64,000 bases of DNA, taken from Arenibacter sp040216555. Its GTDB lineage: Bacteria; Bacteroidota; Bacteroidia; Flavobacteriales; Flavobacteriaceae. The stretch is from assembly GCA_040216555.1 (NCBI GenBank), contig JAVJOW010000020.1, forward strand, positions 283,720 to 347,719. The letters are read 5' to 3'. The notes beneath the pieces were generated by a model that searched no databases, had not been told where the DNA came from, and worked only from the letters and a program-made list of their open reading frames with translations. This document shows positions 42,911 through 52,748 of this stretch, one piece after another (within the stretch, counting starts at the first letter, position 1; every line of letters begins with the position of its first letter). The position numbers and the translations under genes are program-made.

Positions 42911-43771
42911 ATGAAATTATACCCTATTGAATCTGGAAATTTTAAGTTGGATGGAGGGGCCATGTTCGGTGTGGTACCAAAATCTATATGGAATAGGACC
43001 AATCCGGCAGATTCAAATAATATGATAGATATGGCCGCCAGATGTCTATTAATCGAAAATGGCGATCGACTTACCCTAATTGATACGGGGATGGGCAATA
43101 AACAATCCGATAAATTTTTTGGGTATTACTATAGGTGGGGAGAGCATTCTTTGGATAAATCCTTAAAAAAATACGGCTTTCACAGGGATGATATTACAGA
43201 TGTTTTCCTGACCCATTTACATTTCGACCATTGTGGGGGAAGCATACAATGGAACAAGGATAGAACCGGTTATGAACCCGCTTTTAAAAATGCCGTTTTT
43301 TGGACCAACAAGGCCCATTGGCAATGGGCCACGGAACCCAATGTCCGGGAAAAGGCCTCCTTCCTATCAGAAAACTTATTGCCAATGCAGGAAAGTGGAC
43401 AGTTGCGATTTGTTGAAAGAACGCAAAACCCTTTCACGGAAAAATCAGCATTGGATTTTGGAATTTTGTTTGTGGACGGACATACTGAAAAACAAATGAT
43501 ACCGCATATTCAGTACAAGGACAAGACTCTCGTCTTTGCCGCTGACCTACTCCCTACTGCAGGCCATATTCCACTGCCATATGTTATGGGTTATGATACA
43601 AGGCCACTATTAACACTTGCAGAAAAATCGCTTTTTTTGGAAAAGGCCGTTAAAGACAATTACTGTCTGTTTTTGGAACACGATGCCCACAACGAAATCT
43701 GTACACTGCAGACAACGGAAAAGGGAATACGTTTAAAAGAAATACATACATTTGCCCAGCTTTTTGAATAA
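42911..43771 (+). CDS. MBL-fold metallo-hydrolase
   Basis: I start at ATG 42911; a TTG at 42884 would add nine residues inside the promoter region (TTAATTTG at 42882-42889 resembles a -7 element). The 286-residue protein has the two-metal site THLHFDHCGG, LIDTGMGNK upstream, and the later ligands in FVDGHTEKQM, FAADLLPT and LEHDAHN. There is no signal peptide, so it is cytoplasmic. The family includes lactonases, phosphodiesterases and beta-lactamases, and the substrate here is open. It precedes a serine protease gene by 114 bases. Confidence 0.88.
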   Translation: MKLYPIESGNFKLDGGAMFGVVPKSIWNRTNPADSNNMIDMAARCLLIENGDRLTLIDTGMGNKQSDKFFGYYYRWGEHSLDKSLKKYGFHRDDITDVFLTHLHFDHCGGSIQWNKDRTGYEPAFKNAVFWTNKAHWQWATEPNVREKASFLSENLLPMQESGQLRFVERTQNPFTEKSALDFGILFVDGHTEKQMIPHIQYKDKTLVFAADLLPTAGHIPLPYVMGYDTRPLLTLAEKSLFLEKAVKDNYCLFLEHDAHNEICTLQTTEKGIRLKEIHTFAQLFE

Positions 43772-43885
43772 TATGATCAATTATAAATTCCAATACATGG
43801 CAGACCATGGCTGCACAGCAAGCTTTCAAGCAAAATTTCTTGGAAATCAATTTAATAAGACATTTTAATCTAACACTATAAATAA

Positions 43886-45517
43886 ATGACACTAACATTG
43901 AACAGAACTATTTTGGCCGTGTCGGCCTCTATTTTACTTTATGGCTGTGGCAGTACTGCCCTAGTTTCCACCCCAATTGAAAATATTGATACCCTACCCC
44001 TAAAAATATCGGAATTAACCGAGACTCAAAAAAAGAATTGGGGACACACGGACCTGCTTACCGATACCATTCCAGGGATGAGCGTAGACAAGGCCTACAC
44101 CGAAATAATCGGGAATAAAAAAGGGGAGAAAGTAATTGTGGCCGTGCTGGATTCCGGAATGGACCTTACCCATGAGGATTTAGTGGACGTACTATGGGTC
44201 AATAAGGGAGAAATTGCAGGAAACAACAAGGATGATGACAATAATGGTTATGTAGATGATATACACGGGTACAACTTTTTAGGGGAGTCCTACAACGAGC
44301 AATTGGAAATGGCCAGAATTGTAAGCAAAAAATTGGGGGATGCCTCCCTTCAGGCCAAGGCCAAAAGCAACTTGGACAAGGATTATCAAAAAGCCCTTCA
44401 AAACAAAGGACAGTACGAACAAATATTGCAAGCAGTCCAAAATGCGGATAATGAGGTAAAGGAGCTTTTGGGGAAAGATAGCTATACCAAAAAAGACCTG
44501 ACCGAAATTAAAACGGAAGATGAGACCATGCAGAGAAATATAAGTATTTTAATGCAAATGTTAAGCATAAAGGATACTATTCCAGAAGTTCTTTCAGAAC
44601 TTAAAGATGGCATTAAACATTTTTCAGATCAACTTAACTATAATCTAAATGTAGATTTTGATGGCAGAAAAATGGTAGGTGATGATCCTTATAATTTTGA
44701 AGATAGGAACTACGGTAATGGAAATCCTAAGAACAGGGTTGATGATGAAAGTCATGGAACCCACGTTGCCGGTATTATTGCCGCAAAAAGAAATAACGGT
44801 CTTGGAGCCAATGGGGTAGCGGAGAATGTAGAAATTATGAGTATCAGGGCTGTACCCAATGGTGATGAATACGATAAGGATATTGCTTTGGGAATACGTT
44901 ATGCCGTGGACAACGGAGCCAAAATTATTAATGGAAGTTTTGGAAAAGCCTACTCCCCCAATGCAGTGTGGGTTTATGACGCCATTAAATACGCCGCGGA
45001 CCATGATGTGCTTTTTGTGCATGCCGCTGGAAATTCTGGAGAAGATCTTGATGACCCCAATAACCCAAATTTTCCCAACGACCAAATCAATAATGGGCCA
45101 GAAATGGCCGATAATGTGATTACCGTAGGCGCTTTAACAAGCACATATGGTTCCGAAATGGTGGCCTCATTTTCCAATTATGGTCTTATAAACGTAGATA
45201 TTTTTGCCCCTGGTGACGATATCTATTCCACAATGCCCAACAATGAATACGATTTTCAGGGAGGTACTTCCATGGCCGCGCCTGCTGTTGCAGGAGTTGC
45301 TGCCCTTGTTAGATCTTTTTATCCAAAATTATCAGCTTCCCAAGTAAAGGCAATATTGTTAAATTCCGGACTTACCACCAAATCGAAAGTAGTGGTTGCT
45401 GGTGATACCTCTATGGCAATGGATTTTCAAAAAATCTCCAAATCAGGTAAAATGGTTAATGCATATAATTCCTTAATTATGGCAGATGCCGTGTCCAAAG
45501 GGAAAATAAAACTGTAA
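43886..45517 (+). CDS. S8 (subtilisin-like) serine protease lipoprotein with large helical insertion
   Basis: The 543-residue protein has a lipobox (LLYGC, Cys21). The catalytic triad is visible: Asp89 in VAVLDSGMDLTHEDL, His about 290 in DESHGTHVAG, and Ser about 461 in GGTSMAAPAVAG. The spacing between Asp and His is about 200 residues, far more than in subtilisin (about 30). The extra part is charged and helical (about 120-250, for example KSNLDKDYQKALQNKG). It is probably active at the cell surface or in the periplasm. It is followed by a secreted M1 peptidase, so the pair may serve protein digestion. Confidence 0.92.
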   Translation: MTLTLNRTILAVSASILLYGCGSTALVSTPIENIDTLPLKISELTETQKKNWGHTDLLTDTIPGMSVDKAYTEIIGNKKGEKVIVAVLDSGMDLTHEDLVDVLWVNKGEIAGNNKDDDNNGYVDDIHGYNFLGESYNEQLEMARIVSKKLGDASLQAKAKSNLDKDYQKALQNKGQYEQILQAVQNADNEVKELLGKDSYTKKDLTEIKTEDETMQRNISILMQMLSIKDTIPEVLSELKDGIKHFSDQLNYNLNVDFDGRKMVGDDPYNFEDRNYGNGNPKNRVDDESHGTHVAGIIAAKRNNGLGANGVAENVEIMSIRAVPNGDEYDKDIALGIRYAVDNGAKIINGSFGKAYSPNAVWVYDAIKYAADHDVLFVHAAGNSGEDLDDPNNPNFPNDQINNGPEMADNVITVGALTSTYGSEMVASFSNYGLINVDIFAPGDDIYSTMPNNEYDFQGGTSMAAPAVAGVAALVRSFYPKLSASQVKAILLNSGLTTKSKVVVAGDTSMAMDFQKISKSGKMVNAYNSLIMADAVSKGKIKL

Positions 45518-45599
45518 CGGATAAAGAAAACTCAAGGTACAACCGAAAAACTTTGGCTGCCCTTGAACTATAAAAAATAGATTTTACAAATTGTAAGGT

Positions 45600-47468
45600 A
45601 TGAGACATAACAAAGGACTTTTTTTTGGTTTAGTGATTGCCATTATTAGCTTAACAGCAAAATTGGAAGCTCAAAACAATACTTCCTATTGGCAACAGAA
45701 CGTGAATTATTCCATGGATGTAAACGTGGATGTTGAAAAATATCAATATAGCGGAACCCAAAAATTGGTCTATACCAATAACTCCCCGGATGAACTAAGC
45801 AGAGTGTATTATCATCTTTTCTTTAATGCCTTTCAACCTGGCAGCGAGATGGACATGCGTTTACAAAGTATTGCTGATCCGGACGGTAGAATGATGGCCG
45901 ACGGGAAAAGTAGGATCTCAAGCCTTAGCCCTGAAGAAATAGGATATCTAAGAGTTACATCCCTGACACAGGACAACCAAGCCGTTTCTTATGTTGAAGA
46001 AGGAACAATTTTGGTAGTGGAGTTAAATAAACCCATTCCCGCTGGAGGAAAAACCACCTTTGAAATGACCTTCAATGGACAAATACCTATACAAATAAGG
46101 CGAAGCGGTAGAAACAGCAGTGAAGGGGTAGCGCTCTCTATGAGCCAGTGGTACCCGAAATTGGCGGAATACGATTTTGAAGGTTGGCACGCCGATCCCT
46201 ATATTGCCCGTGAATTTCATGGAGTATGGGGCGATTTTGATGTTAAGCTTACCTTGGACAAGAAATATGTGGTAGGCGGTACTGGATATTTACAGAATCC
46301 CGAAGAAATGGGTCATGGTTATGAAACCCCTGGATCAAAAATAAAAAAGACCAAGGGAAAAACGCTTACGTGGCATTTTAAGGCACCAATGGTCCACGAT
46401 TTTATGTGGGCTGCTGATCCAGACTACATTCACAATACCCTAAAGGTAGAAAATGGGCCAATGCTCCATTTTTTCTATAAAAACGATAAGGAAATTATAG
46501 AAAATTGGAAAAAGCTTCAGCCAAAAGCGGCCGAGGCCATGCAATTCTTCAATAAAAATATTGGCGATTATCCCTATGAACAATACTCGATAATACAAGG
46601 AGGCGATGGTGGTATGGAATACGCCATGAGTACCCTTATTACCGGGGGTAGAAATTTTGGAAGCCTAGTAGGAGTTATGGTGCATGAAATGGGACATTCC
46701 TGGTTCCAGCATGTGTTGGCAAGCAACGAGTCCAAACACGAATGGATGGATGAAGGCTTTACCACCTTTATCTCCAGTCTATGTATGGACCAGGTCATGG
46801 ACCAAAAAAAGGAAAATCCTTTTGCCGATTCCTATCAAGGCTATTATAATTTGGTGGCTTCAGGTAAAGAACAGCCCCAGACCACCCATGCTGATAGATA
46901 TGCGCTAAATTTTGCCTATGGGGTTGCCGCCTATAGTAAAGGGGCTATCTTCCTATCACAATTGGGCTACATCATAGGCCAGGATAAGCTTATGGAGACC
47001 CTGAGAAAATATTATCAGGACTTTAAATTTAAACACCCTACCCCAAACGATATAAAAAGAACAGCGGAAAAGGTTTCCGGGATGGAGTTGGACTGGTACC
47101 TTACAGATTGGACCCAAACGACAAACACTATAGATTACGGTATTAAGTCGGTGGAGGCAGATGGACAAAAAACCAAGGTAAGCTTGGAACGAATTGGTCT
47201 TATGCCTATGCCCATAGACATTTTGGTACTATACAATGATGGTACCCAAGAAACATTTTACGCTCCCTTGCGTATGATGTATGGCAAAAAAGAGAATCCA
47301 TATGCTAATTTAAAAAGGACCGTATTGCAAGATTGGCCCTGGGCCTATTCCAACTACGACTTTATCTTGGATAAGGAGTTCAATAACGTTAAGGCCATTG
47401 TATTGGACCCATCCCAACTTATGGCAGATGTAAATGAAGAAAACAATGTTTGGCAGGCCCAAGAGTAA
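45600..47468 (+). CDS. Secreted M1-family metallopeptidase
   Basis: The 622-residue protein has a Sec signal peptide (cleaved near KLEAQ) and the M1 gluzincin active site: HEMGHSW with the third zinc ligand in EWMDEGFTTF 18 residues later. The exopeptidase motif is GGMEYAMST instead of GxMEN, so aminopeptidase specificity is probably altered. A beta-sandwich N-terminal domain precedes it (about 25-240). It lies 82 bases after the S8 protease gene and ends at a bidirectional terminator. Confidence 0.92.
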   Translation: MRHNKGLFFGLVIAIISLTAKLEAQNNTSYWQQNVNYSMDVNVDVEKYQYSGTQKLVYTNNSPDELSRVYYHLFFNAFQPGSEMDMRLQSIADPDGRMMADGKSRISSLSPEEIGYLRVTSLTQDNQAVSYVEEGTILVVELNKPIPAGGKTTFEMTFNGQIPIQIRRSGRNSSEGVALSMSQWYPKLAEYDFEGWHADPYIAREFHGVWGDFDVKLTLDKKYVVGGTGYLQNPEEMGHGYETPGSKIKKTKGKTLTWHFKAPMVHDFMWAADPDYIHNTLKVENGPMLHFFYKNDKEIIENWKKLQPKAAEAMQFFNKNIGDYPYEQYSIIQGGDGGMEYAMSTLITGGRNFGSLVGVMVHEMGHSWFQHVLASNESKHEWMDEGFTTFISSLCMDQVMDQKKENPFADSYQGYYNLVASGKEQPQTTHADRYALNFAYGVAAYSKGAIFLSQLGYIIGQDKLMETLRKYYQDFKFKHPTPNDIKRTAEKVSGMELDWYLTDWTQTTNTIDYGIKSVEADGQKTKVSLERIGLMPMPIDILVLYNDGTQETFYAPLRMMYGKKENPYANLKRTVLQDWPWAYSNYDFILDKEFNNVKAIVLDPSQLMADVNEENNVWQAQE

Positions 47469-47484
47469 AAATCATTAAAATTTT

Positions 47485-47528
47485 AAATCCGTTTAAGATG
47501 GCTGACCATGGCTATTTTAAACGGATTT
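47485..47528. terminator. Bidirectional terminator between convergent genes
   Basis: AAATCCGTTTAA (47485-47496) pairs perfectly with TTAAACGGATTT (47517-47528), and an inner ATGG/CCAT pair closes the loop. T-rich sequence follows on the plus strand, and a weaker one on the minus strand. The right arm overlaps the last codons and stop of the minus-strand gene. Confidence 0.8.
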
Positions 47529-48722
47529 TTTATTTTGATACCACCATGTGCCACTATACATCTCGTTTTTGGCGTTTGCCTCCCTACTGGTCATTAAGAT
47601 TTCATTTTTATTGATGAGCCTATTTCTATACCCCAGCAGGTGGAAAAGAGGTTTTGCCATAAATCTGGCAGTTCTTTCATTCACCAATAAAGTGCCCTTT
47701 TTCTTATCTGCCCATGAAACCCCTGGTAAAATGGGCAACAATGCGGGCATTCTAATTTTTCTCAACAGGACGGATATCCACAAGGCCAACTTAGGTATCT
47801 TGCGAATCAAAAAAAAACCATCCTCTCCTTGGCTTTGGTACAAAGGCATAAAAATGCTGGATTTTTGCAGTGCCAATACCGCTTTATCGTTATGTTCGGC
47901 CAATATTTTACCTTTGTTTACGACATCGAAACTCTTAAATCCTGGCAGCATATGAAATTTGTCCCCGGATACAATAGGATGTCTGTAAATAATCTCAAAA
48001 AAATTGGCGTTCTCTTGGGCCGAATTTTGAAGCAGAAGGTAATTACCTTCAAGCCCTTCAGCATCGGCTCTTTTAAGTGCTCCACCATAGACGAGGGCCA
48101 ACCACATAAAAGCTATACTATTGTCCACCGCTTCCCGCTCCGTATGCTGGCCGGATTCGAAACCAAGGGCCAAGTAGCCCTGTTCGTTGATATAACTAAG
48201 TAGGGGGCCTTCTAAATACTCCTCAATCCCCAAAATTATAGGGACAGGAAAAAGCTTTGAAAATTTCCTGTTGATCAAGGCATCATTAATGGTAATAAAC
48301 GGCAGGGTCTTACTGGACGTAGTATGGAAATCTATAAAGTAAAAAGGTCCGGATTCTGTTTTCAGGATATCCGATAAGACTTGGTGAATGGATAATAATT
48401 CCTTGTCCTCGTTAAGAAGTTCATTTTCCGCTTTGGCCTTAATTTTTTCAATTTTTTCATCGGTCCATAATCGGTTTAGGTCACCGTCCAAAAATCTTTT
48501 CCCGGCCAAAAGTGCCGCAACGTTTCCACGAATCCCATAGATGTTGCCATTTACAGAAATTTCATTTTCCTCTATACCAAGGAAAACTTCTTGTATTGCC
48601 TTCTCTCCAGAAGGCTCGTTGCCGTGAATACCCCCAAAGAATATCATGGTAGGACCACCACTGCTGCCTTTTAAATGACCAATGGTTCGGCTCTTGCCAA
48701 TTTGGTTTTCTATTGTGGTCAT
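47517..48722 (-). CDS. AstE/aspartoacylase-like zinc carboxypeptidase
   Basis: The start is ATG 48722, which overlaps the TGA of the upstream GCS2 gene (ATGA); the frame is open further upstream only inside that gene. The 401-residue protein has the M14-like zinc site of succinylglutamate desuccinylase/aspartoacylase: GGIHGNEPSGEKA (His and Glu ligands) and FYFIDFHTTSS (third ligand). Such enzymes remove an acyl or amino-acyl group from an amide. Strict coupling with a glutamate-amine ligase suggests that it hydrolyses, recycles or trims the ligase product. The C-terminal 100 residues are not recognised. Confidence 0.87.
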   Translation of the reverse strand: MTTIENQIGKSRTIGHLKGSSGGPTMIFFGGIHGNEPSGEKAIQEVFLGIEENEISVNGNIYGIRGNVAALLAGKRFLDGDLNRLWTDEKIEKIKAKAENELLNEDKELLSIHQVLSDILKTESGPFYFIDFHTTSSKTLPFITINDALINRKFSKLFPVPIILGIEEYLEGPLLSYINEQGYLALGFESGQHTEREAVDNSIAFMWLALVYGGALKRADAEGLEGNYLLLQNSAQENANFFEIIYRHPIVSGDKFHMLPGFKSFDVVNKGKILAEHNDKAVLALQKSSIFMPLYQSQGEDGFFLIRKIPKLALWISVLLRKIRMPALLPILPGVSWADKKKGTLLVNERTARFMAKPLFHLLGYRNRLINKNEILMTSREANAKNEMYSGTWWYQNKKSV

Positions 48723-50569
48723 AAGTCCTTGGTTGTAACAATACCTACCAATTTCTTTCCATGTACCACTGGTAGACAATTTATACCTTTAGATTCCATT
48801 AAGGCCTTCGCCCTCTTCATACTTTCCTCCTCGGTTATAGTAATCAGCTCCGTTTTCATCATATCCTTTATAGGCCCTTCAAATTTGTCCGGATGCTTCA
48901 TATACTCTTTGAGGTCGGTCCAAGTCAACAATCCAACCAAATCCAAATCCTCATTAAGAATGGGTACATGGTGAATATTTTTCCACTGCATCATTTTCAA
49001 AACCAACTCCGAACTATCACTATCCTGGGCAGTAATGGTTCTAACGCTCATAATCTGGTGGACCTTCCTCTCGTTTTTGCCGATTACAAATTCATCACCC
49101 CTTGGCAATTGCCAGGCATCTATGGAATATCCTTTTTGTTGACCTTGATACATTTTGGCCGTTAATATGGTCAGGGCATCCGAAAGCCTAAACTCCTTTC
49201 TAAGTTTTCTATAACTTTGAACCGTCCATCGTGAACCGTTTTGGGTGGCAATCCTCTTTTCTATAATTTTTAAGTAATGCTCTGCATCTTTTGGTGCTAC
49301 CCCCATACTGTACAATCCCTTAAAAGCCAATGGCAAAAAATGATCCAACAATAATTGTTGACTGGTGATAAGTTGTCCATCCCAATAAAATTGAGCTGCC
49401 ATACCGTATCTGGCGGCATTGAAAAAATTGCTTTTGGCATCCTTAAAATCCATCTTGGTATGAATGGCATTAAACTTTTTAGGCCTTCCCATCATTACTC
49501 CCACCCACAACATCATATTGGCAATTTCGTCTTCCGTAGTCGGTCCGGAGGGAATATATCTATTCTCAATTCTAATATGGGGTCTGCCATTGGTAATACC
49601 ATAGCAGACACGGTTCCACGTATATACTGTTCCATTATGAAGTGACAGTGCCTTTAACTTTGGCATTTTTCCCTGTTTCAATTCGTTTAAACTATCCACA
49701 TTGGCATCTGAAGTAAGTAAGCTCCTAAAGCCTGTAATGGAGTCTTTATAATAATCCACAACCGTTCCTTTAGCCCAACTATTTCCAAAGTTCACCCGAG
49801 GTTCACTTTCATTCAATAGAAAGTTACTGGCCCTGGTATCCACACTTTGTGTAAATAAGGCAATTCTGGTCTCTTCCCACAATTCCCGGCCAAAGAGCAT
49901 TGGGGAGTTGGTACAAATAGACAGGATGGGACCTGCAATGGCCTGGGACCAATTATAAGTATCCTCAAAATCATATGGATCTATCTGCAGATGGGCTTGA
50001 AAACTGGTATTGCATCCTTCGAACAACACGGAATCATGACGAATATTCAACTCATCTACCCCTTTTATATGTATTTCTATATCATTATTTCTTATTTCCT
50101 TAATAACCTCGTTCAAAATCTTATATCGGGGAATAGGGGTCAAATATTCAAAATTCAAATGCCTTTTAGAAATGGTCGGCAAAATTCCGCACAGTATAAT
50201 TTTAGTAGCAGATTCCTCCGCAACCTTATTGGCCATGGCCAATAAATGATCTAACTGCAAGTGCATTTCAGAAAAGCAGTTCCCGGATAATGGAATGGGA
50301 TCCAAATTAATTTCGAGGTTATAAAGAGCCAATTCGGTGGTGAAATGGGGATCCTCTATATTTTTCAGTACTTCCAAAGCCTTGTTGGATGGCTGCCATG
50401 ATTCGTCAACCAAACAGAACTCCTGCTCGGCACCTATCCTAATCGGACTTTGTTCGAACATCTTATTTTCCTGTATCTGTTCCAAAGCCACAAGGTCTGC
50501 CAACAATTGTTTAATATATCTGGCCTTAAGTGGATTGTTCCGCAATTTTTCTACTTGCAATTCTCCCAT
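48719..50569 (-). CDS. Glutamate-cysteine-ligase-2 family carboxylate-amine ligase fused to two CBS domains
   Basis: The 616-residue protein has a GCS2-type ATP-dependent ligase domain (about 25-470; RIGAEQEFCLVD, NLEINLDPIPLSGNC, FQAHLQIDPYDF, RIENRYIPSGP) followed by a CBS pair (about 490-616; SVRTITAQDSD to VGLLTWTDL, and LITITEEESMKRA to VGIVTTKDL). GCS2 enzymes join glutamate to an amine or to cysteine. CBS pairs usually bind adenosyl nucleotides, so ligation may be under energy or SAM control. The operon partner is an AstE-like hydrolase. The true substrate is unknown; glutathione synthesis is not established here. Confidence 0.88.
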   Translation of the reverse strand: MGELQVEKLRNNPLKARYIKQLLADLVALEQIQENKMFEQSPIRIGAEQEFCLVDESWQPSNKALEVLKNIEDPHFTTELALYNLEINLDPIPLSGNCFSEMHLQLDHLLAMANKVAEESATKIILCGILPTISKRHLNFEYLTPIPRYKILNEVIKEIRNNDIEIHIKGVDELNIRHDSVLFEGCNTSFQAHLQIDPYDFEDTYNWSQAIAGPILSICTNSPMLFGRELWEETRIALFTQSVDTRASNFLLNESEPRVNFGNSWAKGTVVDYYKDSITGFRSLLTSDANVDSLNELKQGKMPKLKALSLHNGTVYTWNRVCYGITNGRPHIRIENRYIPSGPTTEDEIANMMLWVGVMMGRPKKFNAIHTKMDFKDAKSNFFNAARYGMAAQFYWDGQLITSQQLLLDHFLPLAFKGLYSMGVAPKDAEHYLKIIEKRIATQNGSRWTVQSYRKLRKEFRLSDALTILTAKMYQGQQKGYSIDAWQLPRGDEFVIGKNERKVHQIMSVRTITAQDSDSSELVLKMMQWKNIHHVPILNEDLDLVGLLTWTDLKEYMKHPDKFEGPIKDMMKTELITITEEESMKRAKALMESKGINCLPVVHGKKLVGIVTTKDL

Positions 50570-50687
50570 AAATCCCTAATTTATAGTTTTGTAAAAAATA
50601 TAACCCAAGATAATGGCTAAATGGATTTTGAACTATGATGTTTGTCATATCCGATAACTGTGCTTTTTATTTTACATTTACGGTCAA

Positions 50688-51071
50688 ATGTCATTTAGCT
50701 TCCCAAAAAAAGAAAAACTAAAGAGCAAAAAACTCATTGAACAGTTGTTTGCGGAAGGAATTGGTGTTACCAATTATCCTATAAAACTTGTTTATCTTAA
50801 AACCAGCTTTGACGATGGTTCCATATGCAAGGTTGGGGTAACCGCGTCCAAAAGAAATTTTAAAAGTGCCGTAAAAAGAAATCGAATCAAAAGATTATTG
50901 CGGGAAAGTTATAGGTTGAACAAACACTTAATTTTTAACAACATAGAGAGTAACTTTGCGTTTATGTTTTTATATCTTGGTAAGGAGTTGCCCTCGCAAT
51001 CCAAAATAACAGATGCCATGATTCCTTTGATGCGGAAATTTGTCGATGAAATTGCTAAGGCTGGCAAATAA
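50688..51071 (+). CDS. rnpA: Ribonuclease P protein component
   Basis: The 127-residue basic protein matches RnpA: an N-terminal FPKKEKLKSKKLIEQLFAEG and the RNR motif region ASKRNFKSAVKRNRIKRLLRESYR. It assists the RNase P RNA in maturing tRNA 5' ends. TACATTTA at 50673-50680 is a near match to the -7 element, giving a very short leader. The CtpA-like protease gene follows after 11 bases. Confidence 0.95.
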   Translation: MSFSFPKKEKLKSKKLIEQLFAEGIGVTNYPIKLVYLKTSFDDGSICKVGVTASKRNFKSAVKRNRIKRLLRESYRLNKHLIFNNIESNFAFMFLYLGKELPSQSKITDAMIPLMRKFVDEIAKAGK

Positions 51072-51082
51072 CTTATGAACAG

Positions 51083-52711
51083 ATGAAAGAGATAATTAAA
51101 AAACGGGTACTTATTCCCATTATCGCTATTACCTTACTTATTGCAGGAAGTAGTTTTAAGGGCGATTTTTTTGAGATTGCCAAACAGATCGAAATTTTTA
51201 CAACCCTTTTCAAAGAGTTGAACATGAACTATGTGGATGAAACCAATCCTGCGGAATTAATGGATACTGCCATTAAAAACATGTTGGAAGATTTGGATCC
51301 CTATACCAAATTCCTTAATGAGCAAGACGTAGAATCCTTTAAAATAAATAATGCAGGTGAATATTCAGGTATTGGTGCCGTGGTTAGGAGTTACAAGGAT
51401 AAAGTGGTTATTGTTGAACCTTACAAAGGTTATCCCGCAGATAAGGCGGGACTTAAGGCCGGGGATGAAATCATTAAGATCGGTGATATTGCCATAGCGG
51501 ATATACAGGATGATGCCGACGAACTTTTAAAAGGAGCCAATAACACCAGTGTGGGCATTACTTATGTTAGGCAGGGAGAAACCAAGTCTACAACGGTGAA
51601 CAGGGAATCTATAGAAGTAGATGCCGTTCCCTATTACAAGATGATCAAGGAGAACACCGGTTATATTGTTTTGTCAAAATTCAATAAAAAAGCTTCTGAA
51701 CAGACCAAGGAAGCTCTCCTTAACTTAAAAAACGATGGCGCCAAAAAAATTATTTTGGACCTAAGGGATAATCCTGGTGGACTATTGACCGAAGCCATCA
51801 ATGTGACCAATCTTTTTATTCCAAAAGGGGAACTTGTGGTAACCACCAAATCCAAGGTAAAGAAATTCAACAGGGAGTATAAAACTACCAACCAACCCGT
51901 AGATACAGAAATACCCTTGGTTGTATTGGTCAATGGCAGAAGTGCCTCGGCCAGTGAAATTGTCTCAGGAAGTCTACAGGATTTGGACCGCGCAGTTATA
52001 GTTGGTGCAAGGAGTTTTGGAAAGGGATTGGTACAACGCCCTTTAAAACTTACTTATGGTACACAACTAAAGGTAACCATTTCCAGATACTATACAGCGT
52101 CCGGTAGGTGTATACAATCCTTGGATTATTGGAATAGGGATGAGAACGGAAATGCAGTTAAAAATACTCAGTTTAGGGATTTTAAAACCAAAAATGGGCG
52201 AAAAGTCCAAGATGGTGGCGGTGTTTTGCCAGATATAGAAATTGCTGCTGCCAAAACCAATACCCTTACCCAGGCCCTGTTATCCGGTAATGTTATTTTC
52301 GACTACGCCACCGATTTCTATTATAACAACACCGTGGAAAATGTATTGGACTTCAGTTATAAGGATAATGATTTTGCTTCTTTCAAAAATTATGTCTCCA
52401 AAAGTAATTTTAATTTTGAGACCAAGGCCGAAAAAGCACTAAAAGAGGCCATGTCCGGCGAGGACAGCACTATATTTGGCAACGATGTAACAGATCAGTA
52501 TAAAGCGCTATTGTTGGAGATGGATAAAAACAAATTGATGGCTTTGGATAAATATAAAGCCGAAATCCAAAAGAATTTGGAGGATGAAATTCTTAAACGC
52601 TATTTCTACAGGGAAGGTCTTTATGATTACCATTTACAAAATGACGAAGCCATTATGACCGCCACCGTTCTTTTGAATGACAATGGCAAATACATGAATA
52701 TTCTGAAATAA
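51083..52711 (+). CDS. S41-family carboxy-terminal processing protease
   Basis: The 542-residue protein has an N-terminal hydrophobic signal or anchor (about 8-25), a PDZ domain (about 88-180; GAVVRSYKDKVVIVEPYKGYPADKAGLKAGD) and the tail-specific protease domain with Ser in NGRSASASEIVSG and Lys in SFGKGLVQ. It degrades or processes proteins from the C-terminus in the periplasm. Linkage to rnpA, which I recall from other flavobacteria, has no evident functional meaning. The C-terminal 150 residues are a helical tail common in Bacteroidota members. Confidence 0.93.
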   Translation: MKEIIKKRVLIPIIAITLLIAGSSFKGDFFEIAKQIEIFTTLFKELNMNYVDETNPAELMDTAIKNMLEDLDPYTKFLNEQDVESFKINNAGEYSGIGAVVRSYKDKVVIVEPYKGYPADKAGLKAGDEIIKIGDIAIADIQDDADELLKGANNTSVGITYVRQGETKSTTVNRESIEVDAVPYYKMIKENTGYIVLSKFNKKASEQTKEALLNLKNDGAKKIILDLRDNPGGLLTEAINVTNLFIPKGELVVTTKSKVKKFNREYKTTNQPVDTEIPLVVLVNGRSASASEIVSGSLQDLDRAVIVGARSFGKGLVQRPLKLTYGTQLKVTISRYYTASGRCIQSLDYWNRDENGNAVKNTQFRDFKTKNGRKVQDGGGVLPDIEIAAAKTNTLTQALLSGNVIFDYATDFYYNNTVENVLDFSYKDNDFASFKNYVSKSNFNFETKAEKALKEAMSGEDSTIFGNDVTDQYKALLLEMDKNKLMALDKYKAEIQKNLEDEILKRYFYREGLYDYHLQNDEAIMTATVLLNDNGKYMNILK

Positions 52712-52748
52712 GGAAATCCCGACCGAATAGTGTCTCCGTATTAAACTA

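Noticed and set aside
48723..48779. Longer N-terminus of the AstE-like protein
   Set aside because: The extension lies inside the GCS2 gene, and the ATGA overlap gives a clear start at 48722.
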